A stretch of 64,000 nucleotides of DNA from assembly GCA_947646735.1 (NCBI GenBank), contig CANTFK010000766.1, positions 310,001-374,000 on the forward strand, written 5' to 3'. Under the pieces are notes generated by a model that saw only the letters and a list, made by a program, of their open reading frames with translations, did not search any database and had not been told where the DNA came from. Positions 33,749-46,571 of the stretch are shown piece by piece. Every line of letters starts with the position of its first letter. Positions within the stretch are counted from its first letter, which is position 1. The position numbers and the translations under genes were made by a program. The stretch is from Peronospora farinosa. Taxonomy: Eukaryota > Oomycota > Peronosporomycetes > Peronosporales > Peronosporaceae.

Positions 33749-34612
33749 TCACAAGAATTTTTTTAAATTTTGACCGAAATATTTAGCTTCACCATTCATA
33801 TGATAGGAAGTTTGCACGATGTATTTAAAAAAATCAAGGCCGTAATGCTGTTTCATCGAAAACGCAATTTCTTGCCAAAAATCTGTTTTGTGAGCACTAG
33901 AATACCCCTTCATATACAAAACCCACAATTTGAAGTTTGTTTCTTGAAACACATCAGCCGACGTGACTTTCGTAAATCTTTCTAAAAAAAACACGGGAGA
34001 AGCCATCGAATTCAGAAGTGCAACCCCCTCAAGTGCATACGTCACCATATCCTCAATTGAATATAAAAAATGTATATCTGAAGTGGGAAGATATCTCAGC
34101 GTCCGTAAATAGGATTCAAAATCATAATGGCACAATTTAAGCAATTCATTCGCCATGAATCCAAGCGTTTCCTTCGAATATCCGTCAGGATTCTCTTTAA
34201 GTGACCACTTAAAGTAACTATTGAATGCGAGAGAAGAACTTTTAATATGATCATTCTCATCAATACCCTCGCGCACATACAACATCACTTCTTCAGGACT
34301 TCCCACCGCAGGCCTGCTCACTTCTTCAATATATTCTTCCGAATGCCTTCTCGCCACAGCTTCTTCATAACGCTCTATCGCAGAACTACTCGCCTCATTA
34401 TCATTACTCTTCTTTCCAAATAGAAATTTTTTAAAGGGATTACCTCCCCTTTCCTCGTTGGTTGTTTCCGCCCCACCTCGCAGAAGCCGCTGAGGAGCGT
34501 GCTGATGAGACAGTGCTGGATGCTTGAATGTCGAACTTGATCGTGTTGACGACGCATCAGCATAGGCAGAGAGGGTGACGGCAGCCACTAGGAGCAAAGG
34601 GTATGTACGCAT
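33749..34612 (-). CDS. secreted RXLR effector A
   Basis: 287 residues from Met at 34612 (MRTYPLLLVAAVTLSAYADA, a strong signal peptide). RLLR sits at residues 42-45 and EER at 53-55, the classic leader that marks proteins of Peronosporales delivered into plant cells. The remaining about 230 residues are helical, with W/Y-containing stretches such as NFKLWVLYMKGY and FWQEIAFSMKQHYGL that may form a WY-like fold; no known catalytic domain is visible. The first 47 residues are identical to effector B on the other arm, while the C-terminal domain shares only a sparse pattern (N-F/L-K-x-W-V-x-Y ... W-x-x-I-A ... Y-G). The host target is unknown. A longer in-frame start (34762) exists, but its extra residues would mask the signal peptide. 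Confidence 0.92.
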   Translation of the reverse strand: MRTYPLLLVAAVTLSAYADASSTRSSSTFKHPALSHQHAPQRLLRGGAETTNEERGGNPFKKFLFGKKSNDNEASSSAIERYEEAVARRHSEEYIEEVSRPAVGSPEEVMLYVREGIDENDHIKSSSLAFNSYFKWSLKENPDGYSKETLGFMANELLKLCHYDFESYLRTLRYLPTSDIHFLYSIEDMVTYALEGVALLNSMASPVFFLERFTKVTSADVFQETNFKLWVLYMKGYSSAHKTDFWQEIAFSMKQHYGLDFFKYIVQTSYHMNGEAKYFGQNLKKFL

Positions 34613-35700
34613 GCTTGATCGACTGCTTGAGGAGTATGGGAGAAAATTGAGAATGAATCTGCGTTGGCCATTTCTTCGGTATTTCGTCTGATTGAATTTC
34701 AAAGCTTTTTTTCGACTCTTGACTATACGAGAAACACCGGACGGAGCTCCAATGATGTGCATACCGAATGTAGCTGCGGAGTATTACTTACTCACAGTGT
34801 CAGAGATTCCACATCTTAAGTATTTTTTGATACAAAGGTCAGGATTGACAAGCTTTGGGTCAAACTACCTCTCACCTAAGGTTTATCCGTCATACATGAC
34901 TACTACCGATCACATTTGTGAAGACCGTTTACATTTGTAACAATTTCCATGAGTCTACACCACATAAACGATCAATCTCTCGATGTGCTGTGTCATTTTT
35001 ATGAGAGCTAATTTGCCTATCCATTTCTTTACATATTCCTATCGACTGAAACTGAATCAATGTCGTCAGTGAACAAGCGCTGGTCCTTTCCGAAAGGCGC
35101 AGCATTTACAACCTCTCTTCACCTGGTCTTTTTTTCGTACCGTCGCATCGGCACCATTCAATCGTAAGAGGCCAGCCCTTGCAAACATTGTAGTCAATTC
35201 CTCGATGTGCTATGACATTTTTTAAAAAAGCTTGTTTGCCTTTCCAAGAACACGTCTATTTACAGATACCTAGCTCCTCGACTCACTATAGACGAAATGC
35301 CGCTTGTGCAGACATTACAACGTTCAATAAAACAGTAGCACCCACAGTAACAGCATCAGTAACAGCAACAAGCAAGTAAACGAGTAGGATGCACCGTTTT
35401 GTTTAACCTTCCTCAGTCAGCTGGCACACGTAGTATCGAACAAATATGAAGCCGCTTCCTCTACTTACCGGCAGAGCGACAAACTATATCAACTTGCGAC
35501 ATGCACTCGATTCACTACCACCGTTGGAGAGTACCTGCTATGGAGGCACGCCAGCGACGTTATCCTTCGGCTGGGCTGCAAGTGATAGTCTACTGTAGAT
35601 GTCACACCGTATAGACACGTGGACAAGCAAATGATTGTCAACGTGTTTGCCTTGAACCAGCTGTTACGAGCGAACGCCTTCGTGTGGATGTCAGCTGAGC
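34613..35700. other. effector A upstream region, mirrored, no intact gene
   Basis: Nearly identical in reverse complement to 37960-39055. No intact gene is seen. Its inner end reads, on the plus strand, as a short protein-like stretch (VDKQMIVNVFALNQLLRANA) ending in TAG; the mirror copy reads similarly (VDKQMIVNVFELNELLPANA), which suggests the tail of a decayed or cut gene of unknown family. Confidence 0.5.
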
Positions 35701-35948
35701 GAGAGAAATAGTAACGCAATAAAGACATTCATCCTTCTCTTCCAGCCAACCATCTCGTAATTCACATGACGCCATTACGGGACTTGATTGTTTGAGAGAC
35801 TTCGTTGGCTTACTTAAGTGTGCAAACGGTTGTTCTTTTTCCGCTTCGAAGGTCTCTATATTTTGGTTGTTTAACTTGTTCAATGTATCACTTTTTTGAC
35901 ATAGTCACTTCACTTATCGTCGTCCACTTCCATTCTTCTTTTTTTCCC

Positions 35949-36834
35949 ATGTCACCATTATACTGTCTACGCTTCGTCGACGTCTCCAAATGAAATTCAA
36001 CATCTTGAATGGACAACGTCTTATGCTCCCGCTCTCGGCAAAGGAACAAAAGCAGGTGACACGTTTTGTGTTTGCAAAGGATGAAAAGTTGACACTCGCG
36101 AGCCGTTTGCTGTAGCAGCAGCTCATCCATGAACTCTTCCATGTAAACTACGAGAACATCGAGATACAACGTACTCCTGAGGTGCGGTCGATGAATAATG
36201 TTGCGTATCATTAGTGGTAGTAAACACATAATAAGTTGTGTCGTTACTTGTTGCAGAATAACCCATACTGAAGGCGACCAACTCGAAATCTTGCTCCTTC
36301 ATTGTGGAATCACAACGTCTTTCATCGTGGGACCATCGTGGCACTTGTTAGTGATTCTCGTACTTTAGTTGGCGTAGAATGTTGTCCGACTAACAGACCG
36401 ACCTCTTTATAAGAAGTCCGCCGAGGAGTTTGATTTGAGCTTTTACTGATCACTTTGATTGGAAGAAGTGGGATTACATTCAAGATATGGAGGACGAAGA
36501 TAGTCAATATACCCGATTCTACCGACTATGGTCGCTCCAGGAGGCATACATGAAGGCAATGGGCATTGGTCTGGGCTTCTTGATGATACGGGCCGAGTTT
36601 ATTCGAAGGGATTCGGCCCGATGGAAACTCATTTTGGATGGTCAGTGTGCTATTGACTGGCATTTCCAGTGTACACAGTTTGATTCGATGCATCTCGTGA
36701 GTGTTGCGTATGGGCCCTATTCGGCGATGTGGATGCCCGAGACTAGCTCCTTGTTCTTGGATGGTGACTCGTATCCTGTCTTGCTTACTACTGGTATCGA
36801 AGAATGCGAAGGAGGCGCAGAATGGCAACAATGA
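35949..36834 (+). pseudogene. 4'-phosphopantetheinyl transferase, decayed
   Basis: Similar throughout to AASDHPPT/Sfp-type enzymes that load phosphopantetheine onto carrier proteins, but broken. Visible pieces in order: an N-terminal LRFVDVSK piece; LPLSAKEQKQVTRFVFAKDE with LASRLL, then an in-frame TAG, then IEIQRTPE; a probable 79-nt intron (36177-36255, GTGCGG...TTGCAG); a TGA; NVFHRGTIVALVSD (the conserved NxSHxG region, with Phe for Ser) and LVGVE; a TAA and frame change near 36412; finally FYRLWSLQEAYMKAMGIGLGF, the catalytic KEA-type motif with Gln replacing Lys, which alone would impair activity. Several independent lesions make this a pseudogene rather than a sequencing error. It lies in the unique core between the inverted arms. 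Confidence 0.82.
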
Positions 36835-37036
36835 AGACTACAAGATCGGCTTTAATCATCATAGCGCAATTGCAAGCGTGCTGTATATAACCAGTCAAGA
36901 AGAATGGCAAAAACCTTGCTAGGTGTTAGTGTTAACGTTCCGAGTCGACTAGATTACCGTATTGTGTAGTGATAGGTGTCGTCGAGACAGTATCATCGGC
37001 ATGAATATGACGCCTCTTCCCTTCTAGAATCCAGAG

Positions 37037-37919
37037 TTACGGAGTCGGGAACAACATCTTGCGCACCGTTGGCTTCAAATCGTAATAGATCTGATCCAGG
37101 CGCGTGTCCAGCGTGTTGTCACACACGATCCCCTTGCCCTGCTTGGCGTATAGCACAACATCACCAGCCTTGGCGTCCGGCACCATGCCGTCACCGATCT
37201 TGTTTACCGTCACCTTGACCTCGTTCACGTCCAAAGTGAGCCTCCTTCTTCATCGTAGCAATGTACTTGTCCGTGGCTTCCGTGACCACCATCTCAGCAA
37301 CTTCCACGTCCTTGGCACGTACTGCGACCACTACATCCGTCTCAAAAAGCTTGACCAGACCCTGGACGATGAGGTCACGTAGAAAAAACCATATCTTTGT
37401 CGTCCGAGGTCGTTTAGTTCTTCAGCGGGCTTTACCCCTTCACAATAAACGTTCTTAAATAACTCGTCCTAAAAATGATCATTTTTTGTCGTCATGAAGC
37501 ACCAATTTCAGCCGACCGAGCACTGTACATATCAATAAAACCGTCAAAACTTGGTTTTAACAATTGAAACATAAAGTATCAGCTTACACCCATGTGCTTG
37601 TATACTTCATGCTCCTTCTCTTTGCGTTTGTACTCTTCCTAAAGCTTAAGTTGAGCGTTATGCACTAGCATCTGCATGTTTTCGTAATAAAAATCTTGCT
37701 TTGTCTAGCAAAAAAATCAAGCTGCCAATGTCCACGAGTCCTCAATACGAAACACTGGTTTTTGCTTCTTTACTCTATTTTCCCCGTCCTAAATACGATA
37801 AAAGCAACTATTCGACGACTTTGTACTTTCATGCGAATCTCATTGGCTTTCTCTTGCGTTTTCTGACAAATAAAATTTCCCATCTGATTAATCAGACGGT
37901 CGACATCAAATACATTCAT
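37037..37919 (-). pseudogene. V-ATPase subunit E, decayed
   Basis: Read on the minus strand: the start MNVFDVDRLINQMGNFICQK with EKANEIRMK (the subunit E N-terminal helix), then KQDFYYENMQMLVHNAQLKL followed by an in-frame TAG and EEYKRKEKEHEVYKHMG, then a DLIVQGLVKLFETDVVVAVR block with AKDVEVAEMVVTEAT, a frame change after KKEAHF, and the C-terminal VVLYAKQGKGIVCDNTLDTR with LDQIYYDLKPTVRKMLFP. Subunit E forms the peripheral stalk of the vacuolar proton pump. The stop and frameshift make it non-functional. Two interruptions could have been introns, but the stop cannot be spliced out simply. A functional copy should exist elsewhere because the protein is essential. Confidence 0.82.
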
Positions 37920-39055
37920 CTTTGACTCGTAACTCGTGATTTGATTATGCAATACACAACAGCTGATATCCACACGAAGGCATTCGCCGGTAACAGCTCG
38001 TTTAACTCAAACACGTTGACAATCATTTGCTTGTCCACGTGTCTATACGGTGTGACATCTACAGTAGACTATCACTTGCAGCCCAGCCGAAGATAACGTC
38101 GCTGGCGTGCTTCCATAGGAGGTACTATACAGCGGTGGTAGTGAATCGAGTGCATGTCGCAAGTTGGTATAGTTTGTCGCTCTGCCGGTAAGTAGAGGAA
38201 GCGGCTTCATATTTGTTCGATACTACGTGTGCCAGCTGACTGAGGAAGGTTAAACAAAACGGTGCATCCTACTCGTTTACTTGCTTGTTGCTGTTACTGA
38301 TGCTGTTACTGTGGGTGCTACTGTTTTATTGAACGTTGTAATGTCTGCACAAGCGGCATTTCGTCTATAGTGAGTCGAGGAGCTAGGTATCTGTAAATAG
38401 ACGTGTTCTTGGAAAGGCAAACAAGCTTTTTTAAAAAATGTCATAGCACATCGAGGAATTGACTACAATGTTTGCAAGGGCTGGCCTCTTACGATTGAAT
38501 GGTGCCGATGCGACGGTACGAAAAAAAGACCAGGTGAAGAGAGGTTGTAAATGCTGCGCCTTTCGGAAAGGACCAGCGCTTGTTCACTGACGACATGGAT
38601 TCAGTTTCAGTCGATAGGAATATGTAAAGAAATGGATTAGCAAAGAGCTCTCATAAAAATGACACAGCACATCGAGAGATTGATCGTTTACACTGGTTGG
38701 CCTCTGACATGTGGTGTAGACTCATGGAATTTTTACAAATGTAAACGTCCTTTGCAATATGATCGGTAGTAGTCATGTATGACGGATAAACCTTAAGTGA
38801 GAGGTAGTTTGACCCAAAGCTTGTCAGTCCTGACCTTTGTATCAAAAAAATCTTAAGGCGTGGAATCTCTGACACTGTGAGTGTCACTCCCCAGCTACAT
38901 TCAGTTTGCACGTCATCAGAGCTCCGTCCGGTGTTTCTCGTATAGTCAAGAGTCGAAAAAAAGCTTTGCAATTTAATCCGACGAAATACCGAAGAAATGG
39001 CAACCGCAGATTCATTCTCAATTTTCTCCCATACTCCTCAAGCAGTCGATCAAGC

Positions 39056-39892
39056 ATGCGTACATACCCTTTGCTCCTAGTGGCTGCCGTCACCCTCTCT
39101 GCCTATGCTGATGCGTCGTCAACACGATCAAGTTCGACATTCAAGCATCCAGCACTGTCTCATCAGCACGCTCCTCAGCGGCTTCTGCGAGGTGGGGTGG
39201 AAACAACCGAAGAGGAGAGGGCACCTAATTTCTTTAAAAAATTCCTATTTGGAAAGAGGAAAAGTAACGATATTGAGGCGAGTAGTTCTGCGACAGAGCC
39301 TATCGATGAAACTATGACGTCCAGGCGAAAAGTGAGAGAGGATTTGGTCCAGCATATACAACTTGGTGATAATTTCTTTAAATCCCCAGAATTCCGTGCG
39401 TACTTTACGCAAAAATTAAATGACTTTGGTAAAACGCACTCTTCATACACGGAAGCGAATGATTTATGTAAACAAGTGGGGATCGAATTGGCCAATCATT
39501 TCAGGGACCATTGGCCAGAGTTCTTTGCGATTTTGCTGAAGCACAACGACAATGAATTGTCATTTTTTTTACAACGTGGGTTTGCATGGAACGCGAAAGT
39601 TGAGGGACATAATGCTTTTGATATGTATGAGATATTTGGCCTTAAAAACCGTGGGCTTCAAAATGCAAACTTAAAAATGTGGGTCAGTTATGTGTATGCG
39701 GAGTGTATACTTGACGGTAAAGCGAATGACACATGGCCGAGAATAGCGATGGTTGTGAGACTCGCATATGGTATAAACAATGAACGAATGTTATGGGAAG
39801 ACCTAGTTAAAAAAAATGAAGACGAAGCAATTAATGATATCTTGTCTAAAATACTTAGAATCGTGGGACCGTGGCTCTCGAAGAAAGGTTAG
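39056..39892 (+). CDS. secreted RXLR effector B
   Basis: 278 residues from Met at 39056; signal peptide and RLLR (42-45) are identical to effector A, with the acidic-EER block reading TEEER at 51-55. Similarity to A fades after about residue 78 (FKKFLFGK...SND.EASSSA). The C-terminal 190 residues are helical, with a Trp-rich stretch (HFRDHWPEFFAILLKHNDNE) and a segment NLKMWVSYVYAECILDG ... TWPRIAMVVRLAYG that mirrors the pattern in effector A, so both descend from one gene. No enzymatic motif is seen. It has its own upstream region, nearly identical to that of A for about 1 kb, so both are probably expressed under the same control. Confidence 0.92.
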   Translation: MRTYPLLLVAAVTLSAYADASSTRSSSTFKHPALSHQHAPQRLLRGGVETTEEERAPNFFKKFLFGKRKSNDIEASSSATEPIDETMTSRRKVREDLVQHIQLGDNFFKSPEFRAYFTQKLNDFGKTHSSYTEANDLCKQVGIELANHFRDHWPEFFAILLKHNDNELSFFLQRGFAWNAKVEGHNAFDMYEIFGLKNRGLQNANLKMWVSYVYAECILDGKANDTWPRIAMVVRLAYGINNERMLWEDLVKKNEDEAINDILSKILRIVGPWLSKKG

Positions 39893-40492
39893 GACATGTG
39901 TCAGAGCTTTAACACATTGATAATAAATTTTTTTTGCCTTTTTACTGTCTCTTTGTTGATCTTAACGTAACATTTTGATCTATGTTTTTCAACTCTAAAG
40001 AATCGCAGGTGTGCTAGCTGCAAAAAAATATATGTAAGCTCGACGCAGCTACAATACTATAAATTGTGCGGTATCTATCACTCTGACCTTTGGAATTTGA
40101 CCGACTGAATTAAGAAAGCTAGAATTTTTACCTATATTCAGAAGAACTACACTGTTTGATCACTTATATCAGACCACCAGCTTTCACGATTAAGCATGTA
40201 AATCTTTTTTCTTTCTATAGAGTGCTACTCCTAGCGATCGCTTGGTTTGTCTGGCAGCCATTAAATTGAATCAGACAACTTCAACACCAAAGATCGCAAT
40301 GTGGTCATACTGTAATTTATATCATACTGCTTGCAAATTCAAGTACAAGAACAAGCTAGTTTTGTAATTTCCCACTATCGCAAGATCCGCATCCACCTGC
40401 TCCTCATTTTCCCTTTTGCTTTGTCGTGCTCAAGAGACGTCACTTTGATTTTTGGATCCAAAAGCAGAATGGTGGTCTGGTCGCCATATAAA
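39893..40492. other. intergenic between effector B and GH5 B
   Basis: The first 300 bp, behind the effector, do not match the left arm. From about 40200 the GH5 upstream region matches. Nothing else is recognised. Confidence 0.5.
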
Positions 40493-43490
<2,998 letters not shown>

Positions 43491-43690
43491 AATCTAGTTG
43501 ATTCAGAACGACCTTAAGACCTATTATTTATCGCATGGTTGGCTCGAGGTGGATCTTTTGCTGGTCGCTGGGCAGGTTAGAACACCATGCATGCCTCGAG
43601 TGACAAGTTGCAGTAGTACGAAAACCATTGGGAATGAGGAGACGATCGACATGTTCAATGACCTACGACATTTTGCTATTTCTCATGTCT

Positions 43691-46011
43691 TTAATGGTTG
43701 GTAGATGATGAGTTGTGACAGCGGTAGAAGGAAATATTGTAGTATGCCATTGTCAGGCAAACTAAAACTTGTCGTGATTCTTGTGGTAGCAGTAAACGAC
43801 TTTCTTGAAAACGCACAAGTAAACGGACCACAAGATGAAATGGAACTGGCAGTTTCATGTCTCGATATAGCACATTGTGTTTGTTGGTCGCAGGAATGAG
43901 AAAACCAAAGCCGATCAAGGTGTACTCACTTCCGTTATATAAATCTCCACGCGTCGTAGCACTTACAACTTCTTGGTATAATAAATCTGTAGATCGAGTC
44001 TCTACGTAGAAACCGATTGCTCGATTGAGATTCTTCATTTCGTTCGTGAACGAGCTCACTAGTTTAACCAGGTCACTTTCTTGGAATTTGTCTAGCATGG
44101 GAATGCTGTGGTTGAGTTCCATCGAGAATTTGGTGTCGTGGTTTGTCTCTGCGTAGTACGAAACCTCTTCGTCCAGAATCGGTACCCGTTCGTTCATGTG
44201 CTTTTCAAAAACATGCAGCGGAGTTGAATCACCAGTGTCTCCACTGATCGACATGTTAATTGTACCTAGTACTGCATCAGCAAATTCATCCACGTCAAGG
44301 TCGTGAGTAGAGTACCAGACGGTGGACGGACCTTGTAGACCGTGTTTAAGCGCTCTTCGCTCAGCTTCAAAAGCCACTTGAACCATCTCCAGTAGCGCCA
44401 TCAGCCGCATTAATCGTTTTGTCGTGGGAGCCACGCTCATATCATTGAATGTTTCAACCAGCTGTAGCGCTGTTAACGACGGCGTATACACCGTCACTCC
44501 AGAGTGTACTAGACACACTTGTTTCAATGTACAATCTGAAATATTCTCATCGTCAAACTTTTTAATCATCCATTTGTCAGCCGAAGGGAACGCGTAATAG
44601 TGAGTGAGTGCAGCGTATACTCCGCTTCTTGACGAAAAATCTGTCATACTGCCAATGTTACCAGCATCGTCGCTGATTAAATCTTCCAAAGACAACGATC
44701 GTGGGATAACAGCGTCATTTGAGTCACCAAAGCTGTTGTTTGCAACGCTGTCTTCAGATGCCGCGGAATGGTTGGTACTTGCATCGGTTGTAAGTGATAC
44801 ACGAAGAAATGTTGCCAACGATGGAAAGACCAAATTTGTAACATTGGGATGGACGGGTAGCCGAGGAATGCCAGTGTCGAAGTAAAATTCCTCCAGTCGA
44901 ACTTGGATTTGCTTGAATGCTTGGGTATCTTTTGTACTCATTGTAGTATTGCCTCCATGGTTTACTGCTCCAGTAGATACACTTCCGTTCGCTGGTACCG
45001 ACAAGTTTAACGCGCTCAAAAGCAATTCATCACTTACATTCGCGAGTTCTCGAGATATTCTGTCGTTTTCAGCGCAACTTGATGGACAAGAGCTAAGGAT
45101 TGCATCGTCACTGCTTCCACTTGAGCTGGTATCGAGTTCAGCTATGTTTACATTCTGCACAGCAAGCGATTGCAATAGCTGTGACACTATCATTCGTGTC
45201 ATGTTAAGCCGCGAAGACCAAAGCCACGGATAGCTGTCGGCAGGAAATGTGGGTGGCGGCAAAGTATCGTCTCGGGTGTAAAACTGGTTCGAGTAATTCT
45301 CGTATGGATCAAAAGCTGCGGAGTACTGTCTGTACAATTGAGCTCGCTTTTTTCTCCATCATACTCGTATGCCTGCGTTGTGTTTGGTCGGCTATCTTCA
45401 TCTGGTATCTCTTCGATCGCCTCAATTGGGAGTGTGAGGTTAAATTCTCGTATCATCTCACTGGCGTTCATAGTCTTTAAACGCTGCGTGAACATCTCGT
45501 CTTTGAAATAGTCAACGTAATGACTTTGAATGAGATTCCAAGCTACACGACCGAAAGTTTTCAAGGCTGGGAGTGCCAAGTTGTCCGTTAGAAACATGCG
45601 TACCGCTTTGTTGCGGCGCCGACGTACGTTACTAGACCGCAGCGAGTCCCCGTAGTCCATGGGAGACACTAGATTGTACATCAGCAGCCGTGATAAATCT
45701 TTTCTTAGCGTGCGTTGACCCTCGCTTGAGAGGACCCATCTTGAAATCCATGACGTATTTGTCCTAACTGTATCGCGTACGCTACTGAAGGTCGAGTCGT
45801 TCTCCAGTACAATTTTACCATTTCGAAGGCGCTTCCAGTAAGGCTGGAACACGTACGGATGGTCTTCAATCCAGTAGTCAGTAACATTGAGAGGTGTGCT
45901 GTTGGTCGATGCTGCACTCTCGTGACTTGTAGCTGGCACAACAAGCACCAGCACTGTAATGAATACTCGTATCATTCGGATGCAGCTTCTGGATGAAATA
46001 AGCTTCTGCAT
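43691..46011 (-). CDS. secreted glycoprotein of unknown function, one frameshift
   Basis: Two overlapping minus-strand frames (46011-45199 and 45337-43691) form one gene of roughly 770 residues if a single base is gained or lost in the A6 run at 45348-45353 (minus strand GGAGAAAAAAGCG). The start carries a signal peptide (MIRVFITVLVLVVPATSHES, second Met at 45975). The rest has many N-X-S/T sites (more than ten), Ser/Asp-rich stretches and no domain I recognise. The region across the junction (FDPYENYSNQFYTRDD and SYPWLWSSRLNMTRM) is rich in aromatics and looks folded. The C-terminus has no clear membrane helix. The homopolymer makes a sequencing error likely, but a young pseudogene cannot be excluded. 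No neighbour shares its strand or suggests a role. Confidence 0.6.
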
Positions 46012-46571
46012 TGCGAAACCTCTTCATACAAACAAACTGCTGTAAGAAGCTGCCTTTCTCGTTGAAGTCGAAAACACGCCACCGGATTTGTCAAGTTTAA
46101 TGTGAAGCAGCTGTAGGAACAGCTTTCAAGCTTGTTCAGCTTGGTCGGATCTGTAGTGCTGCTTAGCTTTGCATGAACCCCTTTGATAGACTCTGGCCGT
46201 ACGTCTAAATCAGCAAAATGAAGAAAGAGGTGAACCTTTATGCTATCGGGGTTATGCTTGCGTACCATGTAGGTGTGAAGATATTTTTTGCGGTTACAAG
46301 ATAACGATCTTCTGCATCAACACCAAGAAATGAGTAAGTACAAACAGCACGCAATGTTGGGTTGGTCATTGTGCAATGGAATTGATTCCTGATACCTGCA
46401 ATTACAGCAGCACTTCTCGTCAGCTACTTTATATATTAAAATGGGAATGATACAATGCAGATATGCTAAAGCTAAAGGCACCAAAGCATATGGACTAACC
46501 CAGTACGAGAGCTTACCAGAAGTCACTGACAACAATCCAGCACATTTGCTTCGAATCAAGAGCGTAGCAGC
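46012..46571. other. intergenic, no gene recognised
   Basis: Lies between the unknown glycoprotein gene (start side) and the 3' end of the FHA gene. Small frames on either strand have no conserved features. Confidence 0.5.

Larger units (their letters stand above)
31004..35700. repeat. left arm of a large inverted duplication
   Basis: Read in reverse complement this arm matches 37960-42725. It contains GH5 copy A and RXLR effector A. Similarity is near-complete over the GH5 gene and its upstream 200 bp, over the effector's 5' flank and leader, and over the inner end (through GTGTGGATGTCAGCTG at about 35697), but largely lost over the effector's C-terminal coding part and the approximately 400 bp behind it. 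Confidence 0.9.
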
